From an uncultured Opitutales bacterium (GTDB lineage: Bacteria > Verrucomicrobiota > Verrucomicrobiia > Opitutales > Intestinicryptomonadaceae): a stretch of 40,961 nt of DNA. The notes under the pieces were generated by a model. That model did not search any database. It was given only the letters and a program-made list of their open reading frames with translations, and had not been told where the DNA came from. The position numbers and the translations under genes were made by a program. This document shows, piece after piece, positions 1 to 7,739 of the stretch. How positions within the stretch are numbered: position 1 is the first letter of the stretch; every line of letters begins with the position of its first letter. The stretch is from NCBI GenBank assembly GCA_900545705.1, contig URAK01000015.1, forward strand, positions 1 to 40,961, written 5' to 3'.

Positions 1-54
1 TATGAAAGACAAATCTAAAAAATCAACCTATTCCACAACCTTTGGTGTTGACCC
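1..54 (-). mobile_element. possible IS end fragment at the window edge
   Basis: Read on the minus strand from 54 inward, this begins GGGTCAACACCAAAG. The same 15 bases occur at 28852-28866 on the plus strand, where they border an ISL3-type transposase remnant. After three differing bases both copies continue with GTGGA. The eight bases outside the match (TTTTTTGT) are also shared. I infer this is the terminal sequence of a related element extending left out of the window. No transposase coding can be read in the 54 bases present. Confidence 0.4.
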
Positions 55-89
55 ACAAAAAAGGCTGCAAGTATTTAACTTGCAACCTT
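55..89 (-). terminator. Rho-independent terminator of tRNA-Val
   Basis: On the minus strand, just after the tRNA, AAGGTTGCAAGT pairs with ACTTGCAGCCTT across a short A/T loop (one G-T pair). TTTTTTGT follows. Position directly downstream of the tRNA supports a terminator. Confidence 0.75.
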
Positions 90-99
90 CAAAAGCCCA

Positions 100-173
100 T
101 GGGCGATACAGGACTCGAACCTGTGACATCCTGTGTGTAAAACAGACGCTCTAACCAACTGAGCTAATCGCCC
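100..173 (-). tRNA. tRNA-Val (anticodon TAC)
   Basis: The minus-strand sequence folds as a standard cloverleaf. The acceptor stem is GGGCGAT/ATCGCCC, the D-stem GCTC/GAGC, the anticodon stem TCTGT/ACAGG with loop TTTACAC (anticodon TAC), and the T-arm ACAGG-TTCGAGT-CCTGT. The discriminator base is A at 100. CCA is not encoded. A terminator follows at once. Confidence 0.96.
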
Positions 174-480
174 TTAGATATAGAGTTCAATATTGCAAAT
201 TCCGCGCTCTCTATCAAGACTTTTTTTATACTATTATCATTTATATTTTTTCTTAAATTGGCGCAGGCTAACTCAGTAATCCTCATATTGCAATTCACAG
301 TTCGGGAAAGTGTTTCTTTGTGCGCCACATATCGCGGCAACATTCCAAAATATTTTACGGAGCCGCTTGGTCAATTTTGCCGAATTCGCCGGCGAACAGT
401 TAACAAAAAAAATGGCTTAACCTCCGCGCGCGAGCATATCAATCGCCTCCCGCGTGCGCTAAAATGCGCGAATTAGAATG
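174..480. other. intergenic region between tRNA-Val and gspK
   Basis: About 307 bp without a convincing gene. It holds the tRNA-Val promoter candidate. The 3' side of the gsp operon shows no strong hairpin-plus-T-run terminator, though a T8 run on the minus strand lies near 405-412. A 12-bp palindrome TTCGCCGGCGAA lies near 383-394. A 72-codon frame at 258-476 has no recognisable protein features and no ribosome site. Confidence 0.6.
189..217 (-). promoter_or_regulatory. candidate sigma70-type promoter for tRNA-Val
   Basis: On the minus strand, TTGATA (217-212) and AATATT (194-189) are 17 bp apart and end about 15 bp before the first tRNA base. Spacing and position fit; the -10 match is imperfect. 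Confidence 0.4.
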
Positions 481-1599
481 TCACTGCAACATTCCCCTCT
501 CGTATATTTTTAAAATTTTTAAAGAAGCCGATCCCTTTGAGGACGCGCTGCGGCTCGATTGAGACGCCAAAACTCCCGAAGAATCCCCGGCATTTCCTCC
601 CGAGCCTTGCGGGCGGGACGCCGAAGAGCCTCCGGAGGAAGCGCCGCCTGTGCGCCTCGCCCCGTCCGAGCCCGACGAAGACGAACTGTCCTGACCGTAG
701 AACGCTATCAGCCTGTATTCTGCAATTCCGCGCCTTACGGTTATTTCTATCTTTAAAAGGCTCGCGTTTACACCCGCATTTTTGCGCGGTACAAATCTCG
801 CGCCCCTATTCTCAATATCCGTCAAATTTTCCACCCAATACTTTCCGTCGTCCACGGTGCCGATTTCGCCCCTTATTGCCCTGTACAAATCTACATCGTA
901 ATCTTCGGACTCCAACACGCACAGTATCTCAAGCGTCTTTTCCGACGCTGAATTGAGATTCACCTTTGAAAAATTCTCTGTCGAAAAATTTTCGGAAAAC
1001 AATGTGTAAAGCTCAGTAGGATTCCCGTCGTCGTCAAAAAACAGCTCCTTCGCATTCTCTATAAACGCAAGCTCGGAAAACGATTTTATACTCCTGTTGG
1101 GAGGCCGCGCCGTCCCTCTCTCGTAATCCTCGTATTCCGCCCCGAAAACTCCGCGCGCATCGTCGGAATCGCTCCAGTCTATTATGCAGTCGGCAGCCTG
1201 CTGCGCCGACGCCGAGCCAATTCCCCATTCCTCGAACAGTTTTACGAGGCTTTCGGCGTCCATTATTCCAAGCGGTATCTTGCCGCTTTCGTCGCTTATT
1301 TTCACGTCTACTTCACAGCCGTCGAAAACTATTCGCCCGTCCGACAGGGGCCTCGACCACCCCTGGCTTTCGGCGTAAAGCCCCCCGTCTATTTCCGCGT
1401 ATTCTCGAAGCACGGCAACCGCGGCGTTCAGCGCGCTCTCAGCATCAAGTTTAAGCTGCTGTTCTAGCATCGACGACGCCCTCGGTTTAAGCCTCACCGA
1501 CGCAAATTCCACTATTACCGCAGCCACAATGCCCGTTATCGCTATCAGCCCAAGCACAAAAATGAGCGCGGCGGCGCGGCGTTTCCCAAAAAGTTTCAT
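481..1599 (-). CDS. gspK: type II secretion minor pseudopilin GspK-like protein
   Basis: This is probably the tip pseudopilin of the type II secretion pseudopilus, acting at the inner membrane and periplasm. The N-terminus is a short basic stretch followed by a hydrophobic segment (about residues 9-30), as in GspK, which lacks the usual Glu+5. The C-terminal half has the helix-hairpin-helix-like stretch KVNLNSASEKTLEIL typical of the GspK family. The last 70 or so residues are an unusual Ser/Gly/Arg-rich low-complexity tail that is not part of the family core. It is the last gene of the operon and its start overlaps the upstream stop by 4 bp. GspK identity is supported by order (G-H-I-J-K) as well as sequence. 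The secretin and ATPase genes are not in the window. Confidence 0.82.
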   Translation of the reverse strand: MKLFGKRRAAALIFVLGLIAITGIVAAVIVEFASVRLKPRASSMLEQQLKLDAESALNAAVAVLREYAEIDGGLYAESQGWSRPLSDGRIVFDGCEVDVKISDESGKIPLGIMDAESLVKLFEEWGIGSASAQQAADCIIDWSDSDDARGVFGAEYEDYERGTARPPNRSIKSFSELAFIENAKELFFDDDGNPTELYTLFSENFSTENFSKVNLNSASEKTLEILCVLESEDYDVDLYRAIRGEIGTVDDGKYWVENLTDIENRGARFVPRKNAGVNASLLKIEITVRRGIAEYRLIAFYGQDSSSSSGSDGARRTGGASSGGSSASRPQGSGGNAGDSSGVLASQSSRSASSKGSASLKILKIYERGMLQ

Positions 1600-2279
1600 T
1601 TTATGCCTCCGTCGGTAAAATTATCGAGCCTTATTAGGCGTTCGTCCGTCTCCGCGCCGTCGGAAAACGTTATTTTTATGTATTGCGGCATTGTGGAGCC
1701 GGTTGTGGTATCGCGCAGCTGGGGTTCAAGCTTCCACGCCCCAACATCGTCGTAGTACCAGTATTCGACATTCGCCACCCTGCGGGAAATCTCGCTTCTG
1801 TAAAGGGCGCACTCTTGGTCGTGCTCCTCGGATTTTACAAACTTCCATATCACCGACAACACCCCATCTTTATATTCTAGCCAGCACAGTTTCTCGGGCG
1901 AAAAACCTGTGGGGGAAACGTAAAACGGGTGGTCGTAAGCGCAGCCGTACGCCAAAAGCCAATCGCCGGAGCCTATCGTATCGGGATTTTTTGAAACGTA
2001 AACTGTCTTGTCGGAATTTGAAGCGAAAGTTTCGCCAAGGTCCCCCGACGACTGCACTGAAGACGTCGAAAACGCCGACCTTAAAAAACTTTCGACACCG
2101 TCGGCATGCGACCTCAGAGATCCCCCCATTTCAAGGCTCTCGGATAGTTTAGACATATCAAAGAGAAGCGCCACCCCTCCAAACATCACAAGCGCCGATA
2201 TGGATATTGCCAGCACCGCCTCTATGAGCGTAAAGCCGCGCGACACCCCGCCCCGCGCGCATCGGCAGTTGGAGTTCAT
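1596..2279 (-). CDS. gspJ: type II secretion minor pseudopilin GspJ-like protein
   Basis: This is a prepilin-like protein of 227 residues. A short leader (MNSNCRCARGGVSRG) ends in the prepilin peptidase site G|FTLIE with Glu at +5, followed by a hydrophobic helix to about residue 40. The remainder is a polar globular domain with Trp/Tyr-rich strands (VEYWYYDD, GAWKLEPQLRD) like GspJ minor pseudopilins. The start overlaps the gspI stop by 4 bp and the stop overlaps the gspK start by 4 bp, so translation is probably coupled. Assignment as J rather than another minor pseudopilin rests on operon position and length. Confidence 0.75.
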   Translation of the reverse strand: MNSNCRCARGGVSRGFTLIEAVLAISISALVMFGGVALLFDMSKLSESLEMGGSLRSHADGVESFLRSAFSTSSVQSSGDLGETFASNSDKTVYVSKNPDTIGSGDWLLAYGCAYDHPFYVSPTGFSPEKLCWLEYKDGVLSVIWKFVKSEEHDQECALYRSEISRRVANVEYWYYDDVGAWKLEPQLRDTTTGSTMPQYIKITFSDGAETDERLIRLDNFTDGGIK

Positions 2280-2767
2280 CTCGCGGCCTCCCTTCTGGAT
2301 TCATCGAGATAGTCGGTGCGGTCTTCTACTATATCGTCGCGCTCGGTGGAAATTTCGTACCAGCCAGGACGCACTACAAACATTCTCCGCACGGCCTCGA
2401 AAGACTTCCCCCTGACAGTTATCACAAGCTCGAACAAATCGGCTATGGGTGTTGATTGCGCTTCGCCGCTTGCCTTGTAAATATCGCCGTCGAATGCGTC
2501 TATGTCTATTTCGTCGGATAGCGAGTCGTAATCAGATACTCCCAAAACCGCCTCGACTCCTTTCCGAATATCGGCCTCCAATTCCGGATTTTCCCCCTCC
2601 ATTACAAGCGGATATACGCTGTTGTAGCAAACCTGCGACACCATAAACGCCGATATAGAAAATAATGCGAGCGCCAATACCGCCTCCGCAAGGGAAAATC
2701 CATTTCTGCCACCCGCGATTTTGCAGCGCCTTAGAATGCGCAAAATATTTGCGGAATGCCTAATCAT
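2276..2767 (-). CDS. gspI: type II secretion minor pseudopilin GspI-like protein
   Basis: This 163-residue prepilin-like protein has cleavage motif NG|FSLAEAVLAL (Glu at +5) after a leader of about 24 residues, then one hydrophobic N-terminal helix and a small soluble domain. Its small size and its position between H and J fit GspI, which bridges the pseudopilus tip. It overlaps the upstream gene by 8 bp and the downstream gene by 4 bp. The leader is longer than typical, and an internal start cannot be excluded. Confidence 0.7.
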   Translation of the reverse strand: MIRHSANILRILRRCKIAGGRNGFSLAEAVLALALFSISAFMVSQVCYNSVYPLVMEGENPELEADIRKGVEAVLGVSDYDSLSDEIDIDAFDGDIYKASGEAQSTPIADLFELVITVRGKSFEAVRRMFVVRPGWYEISTERDDIVEDRTDYLDESRREAAR

Positions 2768-3377
2768 TTTTCTCCTTACTGTCAGGATATGTTTCGTCGC
2801 CGGAAAACGGATCGAAAAAAACGGTCTTTACGTAGTCCGAAAAGGTTATGACAGCGCAAAAGGGAGTCATCGCCCCGTCCGGCGAAAATCTCACTTCGCG
2901 GACTTCCCCGTCAGGGAACTCCACCCCGGGATTGTCGATTATCTCCGGATTGCGCGTAAAAAACGATATTTTTACGTTGCTTTCAGATTCATCGGTCGAA
3001 CTTTCGGAATCGGATTTATCGGCGCGCTCGTCGGCCTTGCGCAAGTACAGCCTCGCGATTTCCTTGCGGGTCTTAAAATCACACACGCTAAAATAGCCCC
3101 TTGGGTAAAATCTCAAAACAGTCTGTTCGCCGATTTTAGCGGACTCCGCGCGCGCTCTTAGAACGGCCGTCTTTAATATTGAATCAGCGGGCCTATCCTC
3201 CAAAGCGGAGGAATCCGGGAACACGAGCGTCCCCGCGAGCGTTGCTACAACGGCCGCAAGCGCAATTGCGAGAATTATCTCAGCGAGCGTAAACGCGCCC
3301 CTTGCGCGCCATATTCGCACATCTTCCGCAATCCGCGCCATTTTGCGAGAAATCCGCCGCAAGCCCACCTTCCGCAC
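2760..3377 (-). CDS. gspH: type II secretion minor pseudopilin GspH-like protein
   Basis: This 205-residue prepilin-like protein has a basic leader of about 28 residues ending RGA|FTLAEIILAI (Glu at +5) and a hydrophobic helix. The soluble part is rich in beta-strand, including a stretch like the GspH core (TVLRFYPRGYFSVCDF). It begins 6 bp after gspG ends. A Ser/Glu/Asp-rich insert (DKSDSESSTDESESN) interrupts the globular domain and is probably a surface loop. Function by family: a minor pseudopilin below the GspI-J-K tip. Confidence 0.72.
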   Translation of the reverse strand: MRKVGLRRISRKMARIAEDVRIWRARGAFTLAEIILAIALAAVVATLAGTLVFPDSSALEDRPADSILKTAVLRARAESAKIGEQTVLRFYPRGYFSVCDFKTRKEIARLYLRKADERADKSDSESSTDESESNVKISFFTRNPEIIDNPGVEFPDGEVREVRFSPDGAMTPFCAVITFSDYVKTVFFDPFSGDETYPDSKEKND

Positions 3378-3383
3378 GCAAGC

Positions 3384-3839
3384 CTACCAATTTCCGATAT
3401 CGTCTTCGGTTCCGCTCTTGCCGTCGGGGCCAGAGGACCATACATCGTATCCGTCCTTGCTCTTAACTGCGGGGCAACGGTACTGGTACGGATTCCCCCA
3501 CGGATCGGCGGGAAGATTGCGGACGTACGGTCCCTTCCATCTGTCGGACACCGCCTCTGGCGCTTCGAGCAGCGCCTTCAACCCCTCCTCGGTTGTTGGA
3601 TAGCGACCGACAGCCAATTTGAAGGTCATAAGCGGTGTCTGGAGAGAGCCGTTTACGAAAGACTCCGTTATCTTCGTCTGGCTTTCCGACATAGTCTTGT
3701 CGAGGTTGACAACCACAATAAACGCCAGCATTGAAATCATCGCTATTGCAAGCAATACCTCCATAAGCGTGAAAGCGGCTCTTGAAAAGCGTGCCTTTGC
3801 GGCGCGCACCCGGAATCTATTGTCTTTTTGTAATTTCAT
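3384..3839 (-). CDS. gspG: type II secretion major pseudopilin GspG
   Basis: This is the main subunit of the type II secretion pseudopilus. The start at 3839 gives 151 residues: a basic 22-residue leader, cleavage at A22|F23 (FTLMEV, Glu27 at +5), then the N-terminal helix. The core carries GspG signatures: GRYPTTEEGLKALLEAP, the PADPWGNPYQYRCP segment, and a C-terminal calcium loop (SSGPDGKSGTEDDIGNW). The frame is open further upstream (to 4100), but that stretch has no pilin features. Another ATG at 3863 is possible; neither has a clear Shine-Dalgarno. It is the first gene of the G-H-I-J-K operon, as expected for the most abundant subunit. Confidence 0.9.
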   Translation of the reverse strand: MKLQKDNRFRVRAAKARFSRAAFTLMEVLLAIAMISMLAFIVVVNLDKTMSESQTKITESFVNGSLQTPLMTFKLAVGRYPTTEEGLKALLEAPEAVSDRWKGPYVRNLPADPWGNPYQYRCPAVKSKDGYDVWSSGPDGKSGTEDDIGNW

Positions 3840-4214
3840 AAAGGTATATGTCTTATAACGCATGGCATCTGTTATTGTTTCAGGCAAAAGAGCCGTCTCT
3901 TGGCGCACTCCATGCGCGTGTGTCAAAACCGACAGTCGGAGTAGCCTGAAAAAGCGCGCCTCCGAAACTCCATGTATAATTGACAATTTTGCGCACATGT
4001 CAAAACACAAAATTCGCCTTCCTAAAAAAAGCCATGTTCTCAAGCGGCATATCCAAGCAGTATAGCCCATTTTTTGTAAAAAAACGCATGTGCGAAGCAA
4101 AAATGGTTGCCAATTTAAAAAACGCCTTTTTGATTTTCAGAAAGGAAATTTTCATTCGACGCTTTTTAGGCGCACACGGCGCCGAGGCGGAAACTAAACA
4201 GAATTTAACTGTAC
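3840..4214. other. divergent intergenic region between gspG and ispH
   Basis: About 375 bp with no supported gene. It should hold the promoters of both operons. A minus-strand promoter candidate lies at 3973-4003. Open frames in it are continuations of flanking frames without protein features. Confidence 0.6.
3973..4003 (-). promoter_or_regulatory. candidate promoter with dyad for the gsp operon
   Basis: On the minus strand, TTGACA (4003-3998) is a perfect -35. TATACA (3978-3973) lies 19 bp downstream. The -35 forms an inverted repeat with TGTCAA at 3985-3980 (12-bp spacer), so a regulator could bind across the promoter. A transcript would have a leader of roughly 125 nt before gspG. The long spacer lowers certainty. 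Confidence 0.35.
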
Positions 4215-5087
4215 ATGAAAGTCATCAGAGCAAAAAGCGCCGGATTTTGTTTCGGTGTGGAGCGCGCAATCGGCATAGCCATAGGCTGTACCGACGGCGG
4301 GAAATGCAAAGTCTATACGGACGGCCCGCTAATCCACAACAGGCAAATGATGGAAAGGCTTCAAAAAGACGGCATCCTCGAAATCGGAGACTATAAGAGT
4401 GAAAGTTCTATCGAGGACGAAATCCGCAAATCGGACAAAAACAGCATGCTCGTATTTAGAGCCCACGGAGTATCACCTGAAAGGCGCGAATACCTTAAAT
4501 CGCTCGGAATGCCTTGCAAAGACGCCACTTGCCCCGACGTCGGCAAAATTGCAGGCATCATAAAAATGCATTCAAATAAAGGCTACACAATCGTCATAGT
4601 TGGCGACCCAAACCACCCGGAGGTAATCGGACTTCTCGGGTACGCAGGCGGGCACGGATTTGTGGTAAAATCGCGCGAAGACATCGACAAGCTTGAAAAT
4701 ATCGAGGGCGATATATGCATGGTGTCGCAATCGACAATGTTTACGGACGACTACCGCGAAATCTCCGAGTACTTTAAAAAAAGATTCCCAAAAACAAAGG
4801 TAATCGACACAATTTGCGGCGCTACAAAAGAGCGCCAAAAAGACGTACGGCAGCTTGCCCAAGACGGCGCGGAGGCTATTATTGTAATAGGCGGAAAGCA
4901 CTCTGCGAACACTGTAAAGCTCGCCATAATGGCCACTCGAACAGGGCTGCCGTGCTACCATATCGAAACTCTTAACGAACTCGATATCGACTCCGTAAAA
5001 AAATATTCGGTAGTCGGCGTCACAGCGGGCGCGTCAACACCCGATTTTCTGATAGACGAAGTTTGCAGAAAACTCGAAAGCCTATAA
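4215..5087 (+). CDS. ispH: 4-hydroxy-3-methylbut-2-enyl diphosphate reductase
   Basis: IspH (LytB) is the last enzyme of the MEP pathway. It reduces HMBPP to IPP and DMAPP with a [4Fe-4S] cluster in the cytoplasm. All three cluster cysteines are visible: C12 (AGFCFGV), C106 (DATCP) and C201 (DTICGAT). The substrate-site histidines in HNR (41), RAHG (84) and NHPEV (134) and the SQST motif near 171 are also present. At 290 residues the length is normal. The ATG at 4215 begins directly with the conserved N-terminus; no Shine-Dalgarno is evident. It supplies C5 units that the squalene genes at 24861-27895 would ultimately use. Confidence 0.97.
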   Translation: MKVIRAKSAGFCFGVERAIGIAIGCTDGGKCKVYTDGPLIHNRQMMERLQKDGILEIGDYKSESSIEDEIRKSDKNSMLVFRAHGVSPERREYLKSLGMPCKDATCPDVGKIAGIIKMHSNKGYTIVIVGDPNHPEVIGLLGYAGGHGFVVKSREDIDKLENIEGDICMVSQSTMFTDDYREISEYFKKRFPKTKVIDTICGATKERQKDVRQLAQDGAEAIIVIGGKHSANTVKLAIMATRTGLPCYHIETLNELDIDSVKKYSVVGVTAGASTPDFLIDEVCRKLESL

Positions 5088-5140
5088 GGCTCCTAAAAAT
5101 CTACCCCACAAAAACCCCACATCTAAAAAATATAAACCAT

Positions 5141-7447
5141 ATGTATATATTAAGGATTTTAAAGATAGCTATGCTCATCGCCGCAGCAGTTTCAATATGC
5201 TCGTGCGATAAGAAACCGACAGTAAAGGAGACTGTAAAAGAACAGTCCGTCCAAAAGGTAAAAACAAAAAAGAAAAAGGTAAAGAAGGCCAAGACCGAAC
5301 AAGCAAAAGCAGCCGATTCGGACGAGCCGCAATGGGACAAACGCTTTCTCTCTTTCGACATAGACACGGAAAATGTCGTCTCCGGAGGCACATTCTCGGG
5401 AAGCGTTGACATTAGCGCCCCGTTCAAAAACGCATTCGATTCTTCCGACATATCGGTCGAATTGTCGGTAAACGGCGTGTCAAACGGGGTGTCTATGAAC
5501 GTTCCCATGCATTATGTCCGCGGCAATTCGGACAAATCAACATGGTCGTTTTCGGTCATAATACCAAAATCTGGCTCTTACCGCTACAATGTGTCAGTTA
5601 AAACCTCGGGGCAAAATTTCTTCTCACCGGAATTTCCATTGAAAACTTCAAAGGGATCGGGATTGGGAATATATAGGCTGTCTAAAAAAGAACCATCGCA
5701 CTTCTATTTGAAGGGTTCTGAAAATATCCGCGGAATTGGTGTCGATTTTCCGCTAGTACTCACTGGGGACGCGAGAGAAAAGGCTCTTGACGCCGTCGCA
5801 AATGCCGGAGCAAATATTATAAGGGTAAACCTATCCGCGCCGACATCGCTTATAATCGCGTCTGGGCCGCACGCAGGCAAGTACAACCAGCCGCTCTTAA
5901 AAAATCTCGAAACTCTGCTCGATTCCGCACAAAAGAGAAACCTCAATGTTGTCATAACATTTGCCGAAGTTGCCGATTTCGGCGCGAATTACGCGAACTC
6001 GTATTTTGCAAAGAGCGGAATCGCTAAAACCCCCGACGATTTTTTTGAATCGCAAGACGCCGCGCAAATATACAACGAGCTCGTAAAATACGTTGTGACG
6101 CGCTTCGGTTCAAGCAAGGCGATTATAATGTGGGAACCATTTGCGGGTATAGATGCCCTCAGCCCCGAAAAGCTCGACGCACGCTCATCTTGGCTGAACT
6201 CAGCAGCCTCCGCAATCCGCGATTCCGACAACGCCGCAAAGCGCCCGATAATGGTCACCGCGGCAACCTCCGGAGAGCTAGAATACTTGTGGGGCGGCGA
6301 AGCATGTTCTTTCCTTGGCATAGATTTGCATGGATTGAGAGACTTCTCACAGGGCGTATGGGAACATGCTGCATTCTTCCCTAAACGCTATAAAAAACCG
6401 GTTGGAGTACTTTCTACAACTCCCGCGGCCAGTACTCCGCCCGACCCGTCGTACTCGCACATCAGAAACTCGATGTGGGCGGGGCTGATGACTGACTCCC
6501 CCATACTGCCGCTCGCCGACTACCGCAAAGTCGCCGCGCGTTCAGCAGCCGAAGAAGCTATCTCTGAAATATCGGCATTTGAAAAGAATTTCAAAACGGC
6601 AAATGCTGCGCTCGACCCGTTGAGGCTGCCGGAAAAGATAGTTCAAACCTCGACTGCCGCCGCCGAAAATTCTACAATCATATACCCAGCATTCTCTGAG
6701 ACATACCCAGACAAAGAATCCTCTAACGACCTCGCGCAAGTCGGGATAGACCTGTCAACCGGGACAATATCCTCGAACACTATGCCGATTGTCTGGAAAG
6801 ATACAGGCACTGTTGCCGTAAATATAGAAAATGTTCCGACCGACAAAAATACGCTCGACATTGAGATAGAGAGCGTTCCTGCTTCCGCGAATTTTGAACT
6901 CATATGCCTGTCTAACGACACTGAGATTTCCAGAACGAAAATTACAGCGGAAGGCGTAAAAGTCCTCACCAATGAGAACGGGGTTCCCACAGCTGCAATA
7001 AACAAGAAAGTTTCCATACCGCTCGCAAAGGGTGAAAATAATCTTGTATTCCAGCTTTCTGGAACGGGGGCAACTATGAAAGTTGGCAAGCTCGAAATAC
7101 CAAAGACCGGCTCAATGAGGGGTGTGACATCCGTAAAGCCTTTCGCGGCAATTGACAAGAAAACCGGAACAATCTACCTGTGGCTCAGGAGGGCCGGGGC
7201 GGAATCCTATACAGTAGCAAAACACAAGCTATATTCGCGCGGAATACCTGGAATGCGCTCATTTGAGTATCCGATAGAAATTGAGGGCAATCCGTCTACA
7301 AATTTCAAGGTTACTTGGTGGGATACGCGCGGCAAGAAGGAAATCGCCTCAGGCGTTGTAAGGACGGACTCAAATGGAGTGTTAAAGCTAAAAACTCCTC
7401 CTTTCAACAGCGATGTAGCCTGCGTGATAGAGCGCGAATCTAAATAG
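5141..7447 (+). CDS. lipoprotein with DUF5060-like and degenerate GH5-like (TIM-barrel) domains
   Basis: This protein of 768 residues has a lipoprotein signal (MYILRILKIAMLIAAAV, lipobox ICSC, lipidated Cys22), so it is probably membrane-anchored. A very Lys-rich linker (about residues 25-50) follows. Then comes a beta-sandwich resembling DUF5060, a glycosidase accessory domain, at about 60-190. A cellulase/mannanase-like barrel covers about 190-470 (REKALDAVANAGANIIRVN; MWEPF), and beta-rich domains form the C-terminus. The acid/base Glu is kept as E332 in WEP, but the usual strand-8 nucleophile Glu is absent (KPVGVLSTTP, around 424). It may therefore bind glycans rather than hydrolyse them. 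An upstream in-frame ATG at 5063 lies inside ispH and would spoil the signal. The gene lies 53 bp after ispH. Confidence 0.7.
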   Translation: MYILRILKIAMLIAAAVSICSCDKKPTVKETVKEQSVQKVKTKKKKVKKAKTEQAKAADSDEPQWDKRFLSFDIDTENVVSGGTFSGSVDISAPFKNAFDSSDISVELSVNGVSNGVSMNVPMHYVRGNSDKSTWSFSVIIPKSGSYRYNVSVKTSGQNFFSPEFPLKTSKGSGLGIYRLSKKEPSHFYLKGSENIRGIGVDFPLVLTGDAREKALDAVANAGANIIRVNLSAPTSLIIASGPHAGKYNQPLLKNLETLLDSAQKRNLNVVITFAEVADFGANYANSYFAKSGIAKTPDDFFESQDAAQIYNELVKYVVTRFGSSKAIIMWEPFAGIDALSPEKLDARSSWLNSAASAIRDSDNAAKRPIMVTAATSGELEYLWGGEACSFLGIDLHGLRDFSQGVWEHAAFFPKRYKKPVGVLSTTPAASTPPDPSYSHIRNSMWAGLMTDSPILPLADYRKVAARSAAEEAISEISAFEKNFKTANAALDPLRLPEKIVQTSTAAAENSTIIYPAFSETYPDKESSNDLAQVGIDLSTGTISSNTMPIVWKDTGTVAVNIENVPTDKNTLDIEIESVPASANFELICLSNDTEISRTKITAEGVKVLTNENGVPTAAINKKVSIPLAKGENNLVFQLSGTGATMKVGKLEIPKTGSMRGVTSVKPFAAIDKKTGTIYLWLRRAGAESYTVAKHKLYSRGIPGMRSFEYPIEIEGNPSTNFKVTWWDTRGKKEIASGVVRTDSNGVLKLKTPPFNSDVACVIERESK

Positions 7448-7473
7448 CCGTTGCGGATAAAAAGCCGCTCTAT

Positions 7474-7513
7474 AAGCCGGAGCCTACTTGAAGGCGCCGG
7501 CTTTTTATTTTTC
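7474..7513 (+). terminator. Rho-independent terminator after the pseudo-glycosidase lipoprotein
   Basis: AAGCCGG pairs with CCGGCTT, with a further GCC/GGC pair inside one mismatch. TTTTTATTTTT follows. It sits 27 bp after the stop at 7447. Confidence 0.85.
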
Positions 7514-7739
7514 ATATTGTTGCCGATATTTTTTGCCTCGCATATCGGAAAAGACCCGTCATTCCCGAAAAGAAATTTTTACTGAAACAGCGGCGCGCGA
7601 TACCGTTTTCCAACAAAAATTCAATGCGATCTATTCCGGCAAATACAGCTGCCGTTAAGCAAATGATTTTTCACGAATCCCAATAATGGTCTGATCAAAA
7701 AACTTGACTATATTAAAATACCATCTACAACCAACTAAT

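Noticed and set aside
258..476. 72-codon open frame on the plus strand after tRNA-Val
   Set aside because: No ribosome site, no recognisable domain and unusual composition; it looks like a chance frame in a gap.
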